Shown here piece after piece: positions 1 through 8,597 of a stretch of DNA of 33,584 bases (position 1 is its first letter; every line of letters begins with the position of its first letter). Origin of the DNA: DAOTEJ01 sp035454085 (GTDB lineage: Bacteria > Pseudomonadota > Gammaproteobacteria > Burkholderiales > Burkholderiaceae_F); assembly GCA_035454085.1 (NCBI GenBank), contig DAOTEJ010000022.1:1-33584 (forward strand), written 5' to 3'. The notes under the pieces were generated by a model. That model searched no databases. It saw nothing but the letters and a program-made list of their open reading frames with translations, and was not told the DNA's origin. Position numbers and translations under genes: made by a program.

Positions 1-593
1 AGGCGCTCGTCGCCCGTATCGACGTGGACGAAGCCGCGGCCCACATAGAAGCCGGTCCCGCCCATCCCCAGGGACTGCGACATTCCCGCGAGCTTCACGT
101 TCGACAGCCCCGGGATCGAGACGTCCGCGGCCTTGCCCACGATGTGCTTCGAATCGAGTGCCGCCCCCTCGGTGCGTCGGTTGGTGGCGGGGCTGCGATA
201 GCCCGAGTGCACCAGCATGGGCCCGAGTTTGCCGTTGCCGGCGAGCCAGGCCTGCACGCCGGCCAGCAGATCGAGCAGGCGCCGGTCGATAGGCATGACG
301 CGGCTGGCCTGCACGTCGCGCATCAGCCAGCCGATCTTGAGGTATTCGTCCCGGTCATAGCCTCGCGAGGCGCTCCACCACGTGGCGCGCACCTCCTCCT
401 CGCCACGCAGCAGCCACAGGCTGCGCTTCTCTCCCAACAAACGCGCCAGGCGCTCACTCGAGGCGACCGGCATGGGCGGCGAGGGCTCGGCCGCGCGCGC
501 CAGATCGGCCAGCGACGCCCAGCCGAGGGCGCCGAGCGCGACCAGGCGGCGCCGTTGCGGGCTGGTCGGGGTGCAGGGCGGACGGGACCTCAT
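1..593 (-). CDS. YcbK-like DUF882 / M15-family murein peptidase-like protein (C-terminus cut by window edge)
   Basis: The frame is open from an ATG at 593 to the window edge, giving 197 codons without a stop. The N-terminus has a twin-arginine-like stretch (QRRRLVALGALG, residues 13-24) followed by an Ala-rich region ending ARAAEP near 36, so Tat export to the periplasm is likely. The body carries the family pattern SGYRSPATN (130-138), SKH (148-150), GKAADV (153-158), GMGGTGFY (177-183) and FVHVDTG (188-194). His150, Asp157 and His190 match the zinc ligands of M15/DUF882 peptidases. E. coli YcbK has the same motifs and is also a Tat substrate. The likely role is peptidoglycan cleavage or remodelling; the substrate cannot be told from sequence. 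It is the last visible gene of the minus-strand run, 44 bp after bktB. The ribosome-binding site is weak (a GGGCGAGGG stretch upstream), so the exact start is less certain than the family. Confidence 0.85.
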   Translation of the reverse strand, partial: MRSRPPCTPTSPQRRRLVALGALGWASLADLARAAEPSPPMPVASSERLARLLGEKRSLWLLRGEEEVRATWWSASRGYDRDEYLKIGWLMRDVQASRVMPIDRRLLDLLAGVQAWLAGNGKLGPMLVHSGYRSPATNRRTEGAALDSKHIVGKAADVSIPGLSNVKLAGMSQSLGMGGTGFYVGRGFVHVDTGDER

Positions 594-637
594 GGGCTCA
601 TTGCAGCGCGCCCTCGCCCGCCGCGCAAGCCCGGGAT

Positions 638-1822
<1,185 letters not shown>

Positions 1823-1865
1823 TTTGTTCCTCCCGTGGATGAGCTCGTGACTGACTTCGCGCGAC

Positions 1866-2477
1866 TCAGAAGCGTGCGCTCAGACCCAGCAAGGCCTGGG
1901 CCTGGGTAAAGGCATCGGCCTTGAGCACCGCGATGCAGCCCCCGCTGCACAGGAAGCCGCCCGAGCTGTTGATAAAGGTGGCATAGCCGCGGACTTCGGC
2001 CCGCAAGGCGATCTGCGTTCCCAGCGGCAACGCGTAGCCTAGCGCGAGGCTCATCGACGGCCGCAGCCCGCTCTCGTAGCCCGGCGCCGACGGACTGAAC
2101 CAAGTGGCGCCCAGGCCCCCGGCAAGATACGCCCCCTCCCCCGCGCGGCCCGAAAAGTGCACGGTGCCACCCAGCTGCAGATAGCGCAGGGTGAGGTCTG
2201 CCCGTGTACCGGTGCCCGGCGCGAGCTCAAAGTCGCTGGCCTGCTGGGCAAAGAAGACCTGCCACTGGCGCGATGCGTCGTACGGCAGGTCGAGCGCGAG
2301 CGCGAAGGCGGGGCTATTGGCCACGTCGACGTTCGCCCCGGTGCGCACCTCCTCGAAACTGCCGCCCGTGGCATAGCCGGCGAGCACGCTCACCCCGGCC
2401 TGCCCCCATGCCGGGAAAGCAAAGGTCGCGAGAGCGCCGGCCAGCAATTGGGCGCAGGGCTTGCGAAAGGCGTTCAT
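1866..2477 (-). CDS. Small outer-membrane beta-barrel protein, function unknown
   Basis: A 203-residue protein. I chose the ATG at 2477 rather than the in-frame one 18 bp upstream because AGAAGGA sits at the right distance before it and because it begins a clean signal peptide (MNAFRKPCAQLLAGALATFAFPAWGQA, cut after about residue 27). The mature part alternates polar and hydrophobic residues in short strands separated by Gly/Asp/Ser turns, and it ends in Arg-Phe. A terminal aromatic residue is the usual signal for Bam-dependent barrel insertion. About eight strands fit the length. A CSGGC pair near the C-terminus (about residue 176) could form a disulfide in an outer loop. I remember similar Cys-containing small barrels in other proteobacteria but cannot name the family. 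It lies between rimO and bktB, with 117 bp upstream. No link to PHA is evident beyond position. Confidence 0.72.
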   Translation of the reverse strand: MNAFRKPCAQLLAGALATFAFPAWGQAGVSVLAGYATGGSFEEVRTGANVDVANSPAFALALDLPYDASRQWQVFFAQQASDFELAPGTGTRADLTLRYLQLGGTVHFSGRAGEGAYLAGGLGATWFSPSAPGYESGLRPSMSLALGYALPLGTQIALRAEVRGYATFINSSGGFLCSGGCIAVLKADAFTQAQALLGLSARF

Positions 2478-2594
2478 GTCCGGTCCTTCTCCCAAAAGGC
2501 GTGCACTGCGGGTGGGGCCACAACGCTCGCCGCGCCGGAGCGCTGGTCGCTGTGGCGGCGCCCGGGCGAGCTCATGCGGTGTTCCAAATCCGGC

Positions 2595-3950
2595 TCAGGC
2601 GGCAAGGCGACCCACGAGGTCGTGCTCGCGTGCCTCGGTGATGTCGACTTCGACCAGGTCGCCCGCAGCCAGCTTGCGGCGCGTGCGCACGTAGACCAGG
2701 CCGTCGATCTCTGGCGCGTCGGCGCGCGATCGCCCCACCGACACCGTGGCGCCGGGCTCGTCGATCATCACCGTTTGCCGGGTGCCGACCTTGCGGGCCA
2801 GGCGGCGGGCGGAGATCTCGGCCTGGACCTGCATGAAGCGGGCGGCGCGTTCCTCGCGGACCTCGGCGGGCAGCGCGCCCGGCAGGGCGTTGGCGGCGGC
2901 GCCTTCGACCGGCGAGTAGGGAAAGCAGCCCACGCGGTCGAGTTCGGCCTCGCGCAGGAAGTCCAACAGGTACTCGAACTCGGCCTCGGTCTCGCCCGGA
3001 AATCCGGCGATGAAGGTCGAACGAATCGTCAATTCCGGACAAATCGCGCGCCAAGCACGGATGCGCTCGATGTTCTTCTCGCCCGAAGCCGGCCGCTTCA
3101 TCGCCTTGAGCACGCGGGGATGGGCGTGCTGGAAGGGAACATCCAGATACGGCAGCACCCTGCCCTCGGCCATCAGGGGCAGCACCTCGTCGACGCTGGG
3201 ATAGGGATACACGTAATGCAGGCGGACCCACACGCCCAGGCGGGCAAGCTCCTGTACCAGTTCGAGCATGCGCGTGCGAACCGCGCGCCCGCCCACGAAG
3301 CCCAGTTTGTAGCGCTGGTCGACGCCGTAGGCGGAGGTGTCCTGCGAAATCACCAGGATCTCGCGCACGCCCTGCTTGACCAGGTTCTCGGCCTCGCGCA
3401 CGACCTCGCCGATCGGGCGGCTCACCAGGTCGCCGCGCATCGCCGGAATGATGCAGAAGCTGCAGCGGTGATTGCAGCCCTCGGCGATCTTCAGGTACGC
3501 GTAGTGCCGCGGGGTGAGCTTGATGCCAGCGGGGGGAACGAGGTCGGTATAGGGATCGTGCGGCTTGGGCAGGTGCGCGTGCACCAGGCTCATGACCTCG
3601 TCGGTGGCGTGTGGGCCGGTGACACCCAGCACCTTGGGGTGCACCTTGGCCACCAGGTTCTCGCCGCCGTCGGTGCGGCTGCCGAGGCAGCCGGTCACGA
3701 CCACCTTGCCGTTTTCGTGGAGGGCTTCGCCGATCGCGTCGAGCGACTCCTGCACCGCGGCATCGATGAAGCCGCAGGTGTTGACCACGACCAGGTCCGC
3801 GCCCTCGTAGCTGCCGCTGATCGCGTAGCCCTCGGCGCGCAGTTCGGTGAGGATGCGCTCCGAGTCCACCAGCGCCTTCGGGCAGCCCAGCGAAACAAAG
3901 CCCACCGTGGGGGTGGGCCGGGGGGCACGGGGCAGCGGACGATCATCCAT
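2595..3950 (-). CDS. rimO: Ribosomal protein S12 methylthiotransferase RimO
   Basis: A radical-SAM enzyme that adds a methylthio group to the conserved aspartate of ribosomal protein S12. It has 451 residues from the ATG at 3950. An in-frame extension to 4118 would overlap phaR and is unlikely. The N-terminal UPF0004 domain carries Cys23 (SLGCPKALVDSE), Cys59 (NTCGFI) and Cys88 (TGCLGSR), which bind one [4Fe-4S] cluster. The radical-SAM motif is Cys159, Cys163 and Cys166 (CNHRCSFC). GFPGET and a C-terminal TRAM-like region (about 385-451) follow. SLGCPKALVDSE separates RimO from the tRNA enzyme MiaB. The start is 5 bp after the phaR stop, so rimO is probably co-transcribed with, and translationally linked to, phaR. 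Confidence 0.95.
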   Translation of the reverse strand: MDDRPLPRAPRPTPTVGFVSLGCPKALVDSERILTELRAEGYAISGSYEGADLVVVNTCGFIDAAVQESLDAIGEALHENGKVVVTGCLGSRTDGGENLVAKVHPKVLGVTGPHATDEVMSLVHAHLPKPHDPYTDLVPPAGIKLTPRHYAYLKIAEGCNHRCSFCIIPAMRGDLVSRPIGEVVREAENLVKQGVREILVISQDTSAYGVDQRYKLGFVGGRAVRTRMLELVQELARLGVWVRLHYVYPYPSVDEVLPLMAEGRVLPYLDVPFQHAHPRVLKAMKRPASGEKNIERIRAWRAICPELTIRSTFIAGFPGETEAEFEYLLDFLREAELDRVGCFPYSPVEGAAANALPGALPAEVREERAARFMQVQAEISARRLARKVGTRQTVMIDEPGATVSVGRSRADAPEIDGLVYVRTRRKLAAGDLVEVDITEAREHDLVGRLAA

Positions 3951-3955
3951 CGCGG

Positions 3956-4492
3956 CTACTTCTTGTCCTGCCCCGGGAAGGGAAAGCCGCCGAACATGTT
4001 GCGCGTCTGGTTCTGCATGTTCTCCTGCATCTGCACGAACAGATTCTTCGACTGCTCGATGTAGTTGCTCATCATCGACTGGACCATCGGGCCCTGCAGA
4101 TTGACGAACTGCGTCCACATCTCGGGGCCGATCTTGTTCGTGTCGTAGAACGCCTTGCTGTTCTCCTGCAGCTTGCCCTGAATCTCGATGAAGGCCTGGA
4201 TGTTCTTCTCGAGGTAGGAGCCCATCATCCCCTGCATGGCGTTGCCGTAGAAGCGGATGATCTGAGCGAGCATCTGTGCCGTGAACATCGGCATCCCGCC
4301 GGACTCCTCCTCGAGGATGATCTGCAACAGGATCTGGCGCGTCAGGTCTTCGCCGCTCTTGGCGTCGAGGACCTGGAACTCCTCCTGGCCCAGCACCAGT
4401 TCCTTCACGTCTGCGAGCGTGATGTAGGTGCTGGTCTCGGTGTCGTAGAGCCGGCGGTTCGGATACTTCTTGATCAGGCGCGTGGCGGCCAT
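3956..4492 (-). CDS. phaR: PHA synthesis repressor PhaR
   Basis: A 178-residue DNA-binding regulator that senses PHA granules. It represses phasin (phaP) genes and its own gene until it is titrated onto nascent polymer. The N-terminal PHB/PHA accumulation regulator domain is seen as RLIKKYPNRRLYDTETSTYITLADVK (residues 5-30), a near-invariant signature. Two PHB_acc repeats follow (about 60-150, rich in Gln, Met and Asn). The C-terminus ends GGFPFPGQDKK. The ATG at 4492 has a strong ribosome-binding site (AGGAGGGG). The frame stays open to 4654 but has no supported start there. It lies 134 bp downstream of phaB with its own candidate promoter and operator in the gap. No phasin gene is seen in the window. 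Confidence 0.95.
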   Translation of the reverse strand: MAATRLIKKYPNRRLYDTETSTYITLADVKELVLGQEEFQVLDAKSGEDLTRQILLQIILEEESGGMPMFTAQMLAQIIRFYGNAMQGMMGSYLEKNIQAFIEIQGKLQENSKAFYDTNKIGPEMWTQFVNLQGPMVQSMMSNYIEQSKNLFVQMQENMQNQTRNMFGGFPFPGQDKK

Positions 4493-4543
4493 TACTCGTC
4501 CCCTCCTGGTGGTCGTCTGCGGCTCTCGCGCTGCAGCAAATCC

Positions 4544-4570
4544 AGTGTAGCCCAAGCCGCAGAAATGCAA
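4544..4570 (-). promoter_or_regulatory. Candidate phaR promoter with TGC-rich possible PhaR operator
   Basis: On the minus strand TTGCAT (4570-4565) lies 15 bp before TACACT (4549-4544), preceded by GGGC. The spacing is short and the -35 is poor, so this is only a candidate. The same stretch has TGC-rich elements, TTTGCATTTCTGC at 4571-4559 and TTTGCTGCAG at 4540-4531, one on each side of the -10. PhaR proteins are known to bind TGC-rich sites and to repress their own gene, so autoregulation here is plausible but unproven. Confidence 0.32.
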
Positions 4571-4626
4571 ACGGGAGGCGGCCGCCAGACGGTCCGCCCC
4601 CCGCGAGTCACACGCAAGTCCGGGCT

Positions 4627-5361
4627 TCAGCCCATGTGCAACCCGCCGTTGCATGAGAAGTCCGCCCCGGTGGTGAACCCGGAATCCTCGCCTGCGAGCC
4701 AGGCCACGATCGAGCCGATCTCGTCGGGTGTGCCCAGGCGCTTCACGGGGATCGTGGCCACGATCTTCTCCAGGACCTCGGGCTTGATCGCCCGGACCAT
4801 CTCGGTGCCGATGTAGCCCGGGCTGACCGTGTTCACCGTCACGCCCTTCGCGGCCAGTTCCTGCGCCAGCGCCATCGTGAAGCCGTGCATGCCGGCCTTG
4901 GCGGCCGAGTAGTTGGTCTGCCCGGCCTGACCCTTCTCGCCGTTGACCGAGCTGATCTGGATGATGCGCCCCCAGCCCTTCTCGACCATGCCGGGCACGA
5001 CCTGCTTGGTCACGTTGAACATGCTGTTGAGGTTGGTGTCGATGACCGCCTTCCAGTCGTCCGGTGTCATCTTCAGGAACATGCGGTCGCGGGTGATCCC
5101 GGCATTGTTGACGAGCACGTCGATCGGGCCATGCTCCGCCACCGCGCTCTGGAAGGCGGTGACCGTGCTGTCCCAGTCGGCGACGTTGCCCACCGAGGCG
5201 TAGAAGTTGTAGCCCAGCGCCTTCTGCTCAGCGAGCCACTTGTTGAAGTCGCGGCTCGGGCCGCATCCCGCGATGACCTTGAAGCCTTCCTTGGACAGGC
5301 GCTGGCAGATCGCCGTGCCGATGCCGCCCATGCCGCCCGTGACGTACGCCACCTTGCTCAT
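4627..5361 (-). CDS. phaB: Acetoacetyl-CoA reductase PhaB
   Basis: A 244-residue short-chain dehydrogenase that reduces acetoacetyl-CoA to (R)-3-hydroxybutyryl-CoA with NADPH, the second step of PHB synthesis. The Rossmann glycine motif TGGMGGIG is at 8-15 and NNAG at 85-88. The catalytic residues are Ser138, Tyr151 and Lys155 (SSVNGEKGQAGQTNYSAAK). GNVADWDST (58-66), TNYSAAKAG, VNTVSPGY and the C-terminal NGGLHMG are hallmarks of the Cupriavidus enzyme. The start ATG follows GGGGGAGAA. The gene lies 89 bp downstream of phaA and is probably in the same transcript. Confidence 0.96.
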   Translation of the reverse strand: MSKVAYVTGGMGGIGTAICQRLSKEGFKVIAGCGPSRDFNKWLAEQKALGYNFYASVGNVADWDSTVTAFQSAVAEHGPIDVLVNNAGITRDRMFLKMTPDDWKAVIDTNLNSMFNVTKQVVPGMVEKGWGRIIQISSVNGEKGQAGQTNYSAAKAGMHGFTMALAQELAAKGVTVNTVSPGYIGTEMVRAIKPEVLEKIVATIPVKRLGTPDEIGSIVAWLAGEDSGFTTGADFSCNGGLHMG

Positions 5362-5450
5362 CGTGTTCTCCCCCTAGTTGTGCGCCGTCCCGCGCAGCCG
5401 CGACGCGGCCAGTCCGCAGTACGCCGTTTCTTTGCTTGATCCGACTGCCG

Positions 5451-6629
5451 CTAGCGCTCCACCGCCAGGGCCACGCCCATGCCGCCGCCGATGCACAGCG
5501 ATGCCAGTCCCTTCTTGGCGTCGCGGCGCGCCATCTCGTGCAGCAGACTCACCAGCACCCGCGCCCCCGAGGCCCCGATCGGATGGCCCAGGGCGATGGC
5601 ACCGCCGTTGACGTTGATCTTGGCGGTGTCCCAGCCCATGTCCTTGTTCACCGCGCAGGCCTGCGCAGCGAATGCCTCGTTGATCTCCATGAGGTCCAGC
5701 TCCGCGGCCTGCCAACCGGCCTTGGCCAGAGCCTTGCGCGAGGCCGGTGCGGGCCCCATGCCCATCAGCTTGGGGTCGAGTCCGGCCGACGCGAAGGCCT
5801 TGATGCGCGCCAGGGGCTTGAGCCCGAGCGCCTTGGCCTTGTCGGCCGACATCACGAGCAGTGCCGCCGCACCGTCGTTCAGGCCCGAGGCGTTGCCCGC
5901 AGTCACCGTGCCGGCCTTGTCGAAGGCCGGCTTGAGTCCGGCGAGCGCTTCCGCGCCGGACTTGCGGTTGATGAACTCGTCGGCGTCGAACATCACCGGA
6001 TCGCCCTTGCGCTGCGGAATGGGCACCGCCACGATCTCGTCCTTGAAGCGGCCCGCATCCTGCGCCGCGGCGGCCTTCTGCTGCGACGCGAACGCGAAGG
6101 CATCCTGCTGCTCGCGCGTGACGCCGTGCTCGCGTGCCACGTTCTCGGCGGTGATGCCCATGTGGTACTGGTTGTACACGTCCCACAGGCCATCGACGAT
6201 CATGGTGTCGACGAGCTTGCCGTCGCCCATCCGGAAGCCGTCGCGCGAGCCCATCAGGGCGTGGGGCGAGAGGCTCATGTTTTCCTGACCGCCCGCCACG
6301 ATCACCTCGGCGTCGCCGTTGCCGATGGCCTGTGCCGCCAGCATCACGGCCTTCAGGCCCGAGCCGCACACCTTGTTGATCGTCATGGCCGGCACCTCGT
6401 AGGGCAGACCGGCCTTGATCGCGGCCTGGCGCGCCGGGTTCTGTCCACTGCCGGCGGTCAGCACCTGACCGAAGATGACCTCGTCGACCTCGCTGCCCGC
6501 CACGCCCGCGCGGCGCAGCACCTCCTTGATGACGATGGCACCCAGCTCCGGCGCCGGGATCTTGGCCAGTGATCCGCCGAACTTGCCGATCGCGGTACGC
6601 GCCGCGGCGACGATGACGACATCCTTCAT
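5451..6629 (-). CDS. phaA: Acetyl-CoA acetyltransferase PhaA
   Basis: A 392-residue biosynthetic thiolase that joins two acetyl-CoA into acetoacetyl-CoA, the first step of PHB synthesis. The active-site Cys88 lies in NKVCGSG, His349 in ALGHPIGASG and Cys379 in CIGGGMG. YNQYHMGITAENVAR and GQVLTAGSGQNPARQAA are typical of the PhaA branch rather than BktB. The start has a strong ribosome-binding site (GAGGAGGG). It lies 11 bp after the phaC stop, so it should be translated from the phaC transcript. With bktB at 638-1822 the window has two thiolases of different expected chain-length preference. Confidence 0.95.
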   Translation of the reverse strand: MKDVVIVAAARTAIGKFGGSLAKIPAPELGAIVIKEVLRRAGVAGSEVDEVIFGQVLTAGSGQNPARQAAIKAGLPYEVPAMTINKVCGSGLKAVMLAAQAIGNGDAEVIVAGGQENMSLSPHALMGSRDGFRMGDGKLVDTMIVDGLWDVYNQYHMGITAENVAREHGVTREQQDAFAFASQQKAAAAQDAGRFKDEIVAVPIPQRKGDPVMFDADEFINRKSGAEALAGLKPAFDKAGTVTAGNASGLNDGAAALLVMSADKAKALGLKPLARIKAFASAGLDPKLMGMGPAPASRKALAKAGWQAAELDLMEINEAFAAQACAVNKDMGWDTAKINVNGGAIALGHPIGASGARVLVSLLHEMARRDAKKGLASLCIGGGMGVALAVER

Positions 6630-6640
6630 GACTGCCCTCC

Positions 6641-8492
6641 TCAGGCTTTCTCTTTGACGTAGCGACCGGGCGCGGGCTCGATCGGCGGGTACTTCGTGCT
6701 GCCGGCACGCTTGGGCGCGGCAAGCTCTCCGTCAGCGTAGCGCGCCAGCCAGTTGTTCCAGTCGGCCCACCAGCTGCCGGGCTTCTCGGTGGCCTGCGCA
6801 AGCCACTGCTCGGGATCCTCGGGCAAGGCCTTGCTGCCCGAGACCCAGTAGCTGCGCTTGTTCTTCGACACCGGGTTGATCGAGCCGGCGATGTGCCCCG
6901 AGGCGCCCATCACGAAGCGCACGTCATGCGCCGGCCCGAAGGCGCGTGCCGAGCGGTAGGCCGCACGCCACGGCACGATGTGATCCTCGCGTGCGCCGAA
7001 CACGAACACCGGCGCCTCGATTGCACGCAGGTCGATGGATTCGCCGCAGCAAGTGAGCTTGCCGGGCTTGACCAGGTTGTTCTCGAGGTAGGTGTTGCGC
7101 AGGTACCAGGCGTACATCGGACCGGGCAGGTTGGTGCTGTCGCCGTTCCAGTAGAGCAGGTCGAAGGCAACCGGCTGCTTGCCCTCGAGGTAGTTGCTCA
7201 CCACGTAGTTCCACACCAGGTCGTTGGGGCGCAGGCTCGAGAAGGTGTTGCCGAGTTCCAGCCCCGGCATCAGGCCGCCCTTGCCCAGGGTGCGCTCGCG
7301 CAACTGCACGCTGCGCTCGTCGACGAAGATGTCCATCACGCCGGTGTCCGAGAAGTCGAGCAGCGAGGTCATCAGCGTCAGGCTGGCCGCCGGCTGTTCG
7401 CCTCGCGCTGCGAGCACTGCGAGCGCACTGGCCAGGAGGGTTCCACCAACGCAAAAGCCCAGCACGTTGAGCTTCTTCTGGCCTGAGATCTCCTGCACGG
7501 CGCGGATCGCGTCGATCGGACCGCGCTCCAGGTAGTCGTCCCAGGTCAGGAACTGCTCGGGCTCGTGGGGGTTCTTCCACGACACCAGAAACACCGTGTT
7601 GCCCTGCTCGACCGCATAGCGCACGAAGGAGTTCTCGGGCTGCAGGTCGAGGATGTAGAACTTGTTGATGCAGGGCGGCACCATCAGGAAGGGCCGCTTG
7701 CGCACCTTGGCGGTGAGCGGCCGGTACTGGATGATCTGGATCAGACCGTTCTCGTACACCACTTCGCCGGCGCTGGTGGCCACGTTGCGGCCCACCTCGA
7801 AGGCGGTTTCGTCGGTCTGGCTGATCTTGCCCTTCTTGATGTCGCCCAGCAGGTTGGCCAGGCCCTTCTTCAGGCTCTCGCCCTTGGTCTCGAGGACGGT
7901 CTTCTGCGCCTTGGGATTGAGCGCCAGGAAGTTCGCGGGCGACGCCGCGTCCACCCACTGCGCCACGGCGAACTTGATGCGGTCGCGTGTCTTGCGGTCG
8001 GCGTCCACCGCGCCAGCCAACGCGTTCATGAACTCGCTGTTGAGCAGATAGGCGCGCGCGGTGAAGGCGGCAATCGGGTTGTCGCGCCAGGCAGGATCGG
8101 AGAAGCGCGCATCGGTGATCGGTGCCGCCGCCTGCTCGGGGTGCTCGATGAAGTCGGTCCAGAGCTTCGACGCGCGCTGCATGTAGTCGCTCTGCAGGCG
8201 CATCAGGCGCTCGGGATCGATGCCGAGGTGCGTGTCCGTCGGTGCGCTCTGGCTCATGGCCTCGCCCCACTGCAGCCAGGGAGCCGCAAAGGCGAAGGGC
8301 TCGGCGNNNNNNNNNNNNNNNNNNNNNNNNNNNNNNNNNNNNNNNNNNNNNNNNNNNNNNNNNNNNNNNNNNNNNNNNNNNNNNNNNNNNNNNNNNNNNN
8401 NNNNNNGCCGGGCGGGCGGCGGGACGAGCAGACTTCTTGCGCGCAGTCTTGCGCGCCGGCGCGGCTGCTGCGCCCGGCTTGCGGCTTGCCAT
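6641..8492 (-). CDS. phaC: Class I polyhydroxyalkanoate synthase PhaC (N-terminal region interrupted by an assembly gap)
   Basis: Polymerises (R)-3-hydroxyacyl-CoA into PHA at the granule surface. The continuous part (538 residues from the Met at 8257) has the lipase-like box GFCVGG with nucleophile Cys269, Asp425 in GAREDHIVPW and His455 in GASGHIAG, the class I catalytic triad. ISQTDETAFEVGRNVA, PPCINKFYILDLQPENS and the C-terminal PAPGRYVK closely match Cupriavidus PhaC. That Met is not the start: the frame stays open upstream (FAFAAPWLQWGEA precedes it, like the known ATWLEW region) into the N run at 8307-8406. The true start is most likely the ATG at 8492, which has a strong AAGGAGGAG and begins a Lys/Arg/Ala/Pro-rich stretch of 28 residues. 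With exactly 100 N the two parts are out of frame, so the real gap length should be a multiple of three. Confidence 0.9.
8307..8406. other. Assembly gap of exactly 100 N inside the phaC 5' region
   Basis: One hundred consecutive N, the conventional placeholder for a gap of unknown length. The flanking coding sequence on the upstream side is a Lys/Ala/Pro-rich run. A low-complexity GC-rich repeat there may be why assembly failed. Confidence 0.99.
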
Positions 8493-8551
8493 GGAACTGT
8501 CTCCTCCTTATTGGCCCGTGTTGGTCCGTGCGACGCACCAGGCTCAGTCCG

Positions 8552-8580
8552 ATTCTTCCCACCGGTCCGGACCCTGTCAA
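8552..8580 (-). promoter_or_regulatory. Sigma-70-type promoter of the phaCAB operon
   Basis: On the minus strand a perfect -35 TTGACA (8580-8575) is followed after 17 bp by AAGAAT (8557-8552), 4 of 6 matches to TATAAT. Transcription should start near 8545, giving a leader of about 50 nt before the phaC ATG at 8492 and its AAGGAGGAG. As I recall, the phaC promoter of Cupriavidus necator is TTGACA with AACAAT, very close to this. It sits just after the pgeF stop, making phaC its own unit. Confidence 0.72.
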
Positions 8581-8597
8581 ACCCTGCGCTCGCCAGT

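Noticed and set aside
6924..8492. Open frame from 8492 through the N run into an alternate phaC frame
   Set aside because: After the gap it reads the wrong frame of phaC. It exists only because 100 N are counted as sequence.
8407..8492. A separate small basic (phasin- or histone-like) gene before phaC
   Set aside because: The phaC frame is open up to the gap with no other start, and the promoter and strong ribosome-binding site fit phaC. It is kept as an alternative until the gap is closed.
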